NCBI GenBank assembly: GCA_016217585.1
Contig: JACRHQ010000175.1
Location: 1 to 7,474 of the forward strand
Origin: Candidatus Omnitrophota bacterium
GTDB lineage: Bacteria; Omnitrophota; Gorgyraeia; Zapsychrales; Zapsychraceae
Reading direction: 5' to 3'
DNA length: 7,474 bases
The number at the start of each line of letters is the position of its first letter. The stretch's first letter is position 1. Positions 5,595 through 7,474 of this stretch are shown in pieces. The notes under the pieces were generated by a model. The model saw only the letters and a list, made by a program, of their open reading frames with translations. It ran no database searches and was not told the DNA's origin. The translations under genes were made by a program, and so were the position numbers.

Positions 5595-6827
5595 ATGGAT
5601 AAGATAGCTATTACAGGTCTAGGCATCGTCAGTCCCAGCGGGATGGATAAACGCAAGTTTTGGTCGAATGTCAGCCACGGGCGCTCGGCGGTGGAGAAGA
5701 TCGCCCGTTTCGACGCCTCGAAATATCCGTCGCACGTGGCCGGGCATGTCCACGAGCTCGACGCCTACAGCAACGTCTCATCGCGGCTTTTAAAGAAGAT
5801 CGATCTGTTCGCCCACATGGCGCTGGTGGCCTCGGAGCTGGCGCTGCAGGACGCGAAAATAGATCTCCAGCAGGAAGACCTGGAGCGCGCCGGGATCTTT
5901 ATGGGCAACGCCATCGGCGGCTGGCTCTACGCCGAGACGGAACTGCGGGACATGTATATCGAAGGAAGGGAGGGCGTGAGCCCGTTCATGGCCTCGGCAT
6001 GGTTTCCGGCGGCGCCGCAGGGGCAGGTTTCGATCCATTACGGGATCAAAGGGTACAGCAAAACCGTCGTCGCCGACCGGGCGAGTTCGCTGATGGCGAT
6101 CGCTTACGCGGCCAAGACGCTCAACCGCGGCAAGAATGATTTCATCGTCGCCGGCGGGATGGAGGCGCCGGTCACGCCTTACGCGCTCTTATGCTGCAAC
6201 ACCTCCGGGGTCCTGACGCGTCATAACGACGAGCCGCAGAAGGCCTACCGGCCGTTTGATAAAACCCGCGACGGGTTCGCGATCGCCGAAGGCGCGGGCA
6301 TTGTCATCCTCGAACCGCAGGAGAGAGTGAAGAGGCGCGGCGCGCACGTGTACGCCAACATCATCGGCTACGGGACCACGACCGACGGCGTTGACCGCAT
6401 CGATCCGGCCAAAGACGGAAAGGAACTGGCCAGCGCCATCCGCATCGCGCTCGAAGACGCGAAGCTGCAGCCGTCAGAGATCGATTACATCTGTCTCGAC
6501 GGTGCCGGGACACAGTTAGGGGACGTGACCGAAACCATGGCGATCAAGCAAGTGTTCAATGGCAAGGCGAGTAAAATTCCTTGTTCGGCGCCCAAATCGG
6601 TTTTCGGCAACATGCTCGGTGCCTGCGGGGCGTTGGATGTCATTACCACAGTCTTGGCGATGGAACACAGCCTGGTCCCGCCGACGATTAATTTGACCAC
6701 ACCGGACCCCGAATGCGACCTGGATTATTGCCCCAACAAGGCGCAGGTTAAGGAAATCAAGAATGCCCTCGTGATTAATCGGGGGCGAGGGGGAATTAAC
6801 TGTGCGTTGATATTGCAAAAACCATAA
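5595..6827 (+). CDS. Ketoacyl synthase homologue lacking the catalytic triad (chain-length-factor-like, KS-beta)
   Basis: Encodes 410 residues and aligns end to end with the synthase at 3724-4986. Shared segments include the N-terminal ITGLGIVSPSG, RPFDKTRDGFAIAEGAG and PPTINLTTPDPECDLDYCPN. The active sites differ. The Cys position (aligned through G-[IL]-K-G) is Arg162 in VVADRASSL; the first His is Asp302 in ICLDGAGTQ; the second His is Asn339 in KSVFGNMLG. Only Lys334 is kept. It therefore cannot condense by the usual mechanism. In type II polyketide and aryl-polyene systems a Cys-less KS-beta (chain length factor) forms a heterodimer with the active KS and sets chain length, which is the best explanation here. 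Full length and an unbroken frame argue against decay. The start follows AAGGACGG (5581-5588). The C-terminal loop is GRGGIN rather than GFGGTN. Confidence 0.88.
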   Translation: MDKIAITGLGIVSPSGMDKRKFWSNVSHGRSAVEKIARFDASKYPSHVAGHVHELDAYSNVSSRLLKKIDLFAHMALVASELALQDAKIDLQQEDLERAGIFMGNAIGGWLYAETELRDMYIEGREGVSPFMASAWFPAAPQGQVSIHYGIKGYSKTVVADRASSLMAIAYAAKTLNRGKNDFIVAGGMEAPVTPYALLCCNTSGVLTRHNDEPQKAYRPFDKTRDGFAIAEGAGIVILEPQERVKRRGAHVYANIIGYGTTTDGVDRIDPAKDGKELASAIRIALEDAKLQPSEIDYICLDGAGTQLGDVTETMAIKQVFNGKASKIPCSAPKSVFGNMLGACGALDVITTVLAMEHSLVPPTINLTTPDPECDLDYCPNKAQVKEIKNALVINRGRGGINCALILQKP

Positions 6828-6894
6828 GAGGTCACCAGGTCACAAAGTCACCAGTCACCGGTGACCTTGTGACGTGGTGTCTTGTGACGTTATG
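6828..6894. repeat. Second copy of the GTCAC/GTGAC inverted repeat
   Basis: GTCAC at 6831, 6839, 6847 and 6854 is followed by GTGAC at 6861, 6869 and 6884 (with a variant GTGTC at 6877), spaced 7-8 bases. The centre is a perfect 12-base palindrome, GTCACCGGTGAC, at 6854-6865. Bases 6831-6851 are identical to 2259-2279. The block fills the gap between the KS-beta gene and the ACP gene and can form a hairpin in RNA. No T-run follows, so it does not look like an intrinsic terminator. Confidence 0.85.
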
Positions 6895-6901
6895 AAAGGA
6901 G
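6895..6901 (+). promoter_or_regulatory. Ribosome binding site AAAGGAG for the GTG-started ACP gene
   Basis: AAAGGAG is six bases before GTG 6908, and no in-frame ATG lies nearby that would give a better ACP N-terminus. This site fixes GTG as the start codon. It lies immediately after the inverted repeat, so folding of the repeat could influence its accessibility. Confidence 0.7.
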
Positions 6902-6907
6902 AAAAAA

Positions 6908-7177
6908 GTGGCCGTCGAAGAGAAAATCAAATCAATTTTTCAAAAGGTGTTGGATGTGAAACCCAGTGAAATCCAGCCCAATGCGAAGCTGGACGAGTCA
7001 CTCGAGGTGGATTCCACCGAAATGGTGGAGATCTCCGTGGCCATCAAGAAGGAACTCGGGATCCCGCTTAAGGACAACGAGCTCAAGAAGACCCATTCCT
7101 TCAACGAGATTGTGGCCATCGTGAAGGCGAAGAAACCCGCCGGGAACTCGGGCTGCAGCTGCTGCTGCGGACATTGA
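6908..7177 (+). CDS. Acyl carrier protein with cysteine-rich C-terminal tail
   Basis: Encodes 89 residues from a GTG start. Residues 1 to about 75 have the four-helix ACP pattern: EEKIKSIFQKVLDVKPSEI, then LDESLEVDSTEMVEISVAIKKELGI, and SFNEIVAIVKAKK. Ser36 in VDSTEMVE is the expected phosphopantetheine attachment site, in place of the common DSLD. The tail is unusual: PAGNSGCSCCCGH gives four cysteines (83, 85, 86, 87) and a terminal His in the last seven residues. Ordinary ACPs lack such a tail. It could bind a metal or Fe-S cluster, form disulfides, or interact with the radical SAM enzyme; none of this is shown. The gene ends the biosynthetic run and probably serves the KS-alpha/KS-beta pair. 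Carrier-protein identity is firm, the tail's role unknown. Confidence 0.88.
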   Translation: MAVEEKIKSIFQKVLDVKPSEIQPNAKLDESLEVDSTEMVEISVAIKKELGIPLKDNELKKTHSFNEIVAIVKAKKPAGNSGCSCCCGH

Positions 7178-7256
7178 TTAGGTGATAGGTGGCAGGTGAT
7201 GGGTGTTAGTTTAAAAGATATTTTACTATCACCTATAACCTATCAACTATCAACTT
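7178..7256. repeat. Heptad inverted repeat of GGTGATA/CTATCAC units
   Basis: GGTG recurs at 7181, 7188, 7195 and 7202, exactly every 7 bases, and the complementary CTAT at 7226, 7233, 7240 and 7247, also every 7. TAGGTGATAG (7179-7188) pairs perfectly with CTATCACCTA (7226-7235), and other registers are possible because of the periodicity. The loop is AT-rich. This block differs in sequence from the GTCAC repeats but has the same design: short periodic units in two opposed arms. It begins right after the ACP stop and may end the transcript or protect its 3' end. Confidence 0.8.
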
Positions 7257-7263
7257 TATGCTT

Positions 7264-7339
7264 ATGAAAATTATTGATCTATCTCTCCCCATCAACGACA
7301 CGCTGATTGGAGGCCAATAATGGAAATCGAAGAAAAAGA
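7264..7339 (+). pseudogene. N-terminal remnant resembling a cyclase-family (kynurenine-formamidase-like) gene
   Basis: From ATG 7264 the frame reads MKIIDLSLPINDTLIGGQ and then TAA at 7318-7320. The segment KIIDLSLPIND closely resembles the start of PF04199 cyclase-family proteins, which are metal-dependent hydrolases of about 200-250 residues. In another frame MEIEEKE (from ATG 7320) could be the continuation after a frameshift. The sequence then runs into the putative insertion-sequence end at 7340. No ribosome site is visible; the heptad repeat lies directly upstream. The simplest reading is a gene cut by an insertion and then decayed. Only some 18 codons support this, so a chance match remains possible. 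Confidence 0.4.
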
Positions 7340-7474
7340 GTAACTACTCAGGTTAAAAAAACCGGTCATTGAAAAAAGATGTTTTTAGGCTCGACATCTG
7401 ATGTATTTATCTTCTAAAGTGTTAAGCATGGAAGCGTTAACACTAGAAGAGGCATTAAAAATTTATGAATCAGG
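7340..7474 (+). mobile_element. Putative left end of an IS66-type insertion sequence
   Basis: At 7340 the sequence changes to GTAACTACTCAGGTT, which begins with GTAA as the terminal inverted repeats of the IS66 family do. About 60 bases later an open frame begins whose product resembles the N-terminus of IS66-type transposases, and it runs off the window. The 8 bases before the boundary (7332-7339) would be the target duplication, but the right end is outside the window, so this cannot be confirmed. The element lies in the same orientation as the operon. Confidence 0.4.
7401..7474 (+). CDS. Partial ORF, possible IS66-family transposase N-terminus
   Basis: The frame from ATG 7401 (or ATG 7428) stays open to the window end and reads MYLSSKVLSMEALTLEEALKIYES. 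The pattern LTLEEALKIYES resembles the extreme N-terminus (DUF6444-like) of IS66-type transposases, which usually goes on to a helix and a NSxNSSKPPS motif; none of that lies inside the window. In-frame TAG at 7386-7388 limits upstream extension. No strong ribosome site is visible for either ATG. An alternative is an N-terminus of a MqnC/CofH-type radical SAM protein, which also begins with an 'LtleEal' helix. With 24 codons only, the call is tentative. Confidence 0.4.
   Translation, partial: MYLSSKVLSMEALTLEEALKIYES

Noticed and set aside
5660..6139. Plus-strand open frame of 159 codons inside the second synthase
   Set aside because: Arg/Gly/Ala-rich alternative-frame product of a GC-rich gene, without motifs.
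3724..6827. The two synthase genes as a recent tandem duplication
   Set aside because: The proteins share only family-level motifs and differ across most positions and in all catalytic residues, so the split is old.
7178..7256. Classical Rho-independent terminator after the ACP gene
   Set aside because: A stem can form, but the loop is long and no T-run follows the right arm, so the usual signature is missing; it is listed as a repeat only.

Overview
The window is one strand-uniform gene run from a bacterium with moderately high GC and compact operons. Genes overlap by ATGA or sit a few bases apart, and most have a clear purine-rich Shine-Dalgarno site. Nothing gives taxonomy directly. B12-type radical SAM enzymes, paired nucleotidyltransferase cassettes and hairpin-forming intergenic repeats together would suit an anaerobic or environmental lineage such as Omnitrophota, Planctomycetota or a deltaproteobacterial relative, but this is a guess.

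Layout. (1) 1-785: a two-gene cassette, a small helical protein plus an AbiEii/MNT-type nucleotidyltransferase fold protein. (2) 782-2254: a B12-binding-type radical SAM enzyme that overlaps the cassette. (3) 2255-2388: an intergenic inverted-repeat block built on GTCAC/GTGAC. (4) 2389-3719: a PCP_red-like small protein and a ketopantoate-reductase-family protein. (5) 3724-4986: a beta-ketoacyl-ACP synthase with an intact Cys-His-His triad. (6) 4992-5592: a second small-protein/nucleotidyltransferase cassette whose nucleotidyltransferase has an in-frame TGA near its 5' end. (7) 5595-6827: a second ketoacyl synthase homologue in which all three catalytic positions are replaced, so it looks like a chain-length-factor (KS-beta) partner. 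(8) 6828-6907: a second copy of the GTCAC/GTGAC repeat. (9) 6908-7177: an acyl carrier protein with a cysteine-rich C-terminal tail. (10) 7178-7474: a different inverted-repeat block, an 18-codon remnant resembling the start of a cyclase-family (kynurenine-formamidase-like) gene, and what looks like the left end of an IS66-type insertion sequence with the first codons of its transposase.

Working model. The core genes (radical SAM/B12, PCP_red-like, KPR-family, KS-alpha, KS-beta, ACP) resemble a type II fatty-acid/polyketide minimal system: an active condensing enzyme, an inactive partner and a carrier protein. Added to it are an anaerobic radical enzyme and an NAD(P)H-dependent reductase. No ketoreductase of the SDR type, dehydratase, thioesterase or acyltransferase is present in the window. 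Those steps would be done by host enzymes, by genes outside the window, or by the unusual enzymes here. The product cannot be named from the sequence. Nucleotidyltransferase cassettes, repeats and an insertion sequence interrupt the run, so this looks like an accessory, rearrangement-prone locus.
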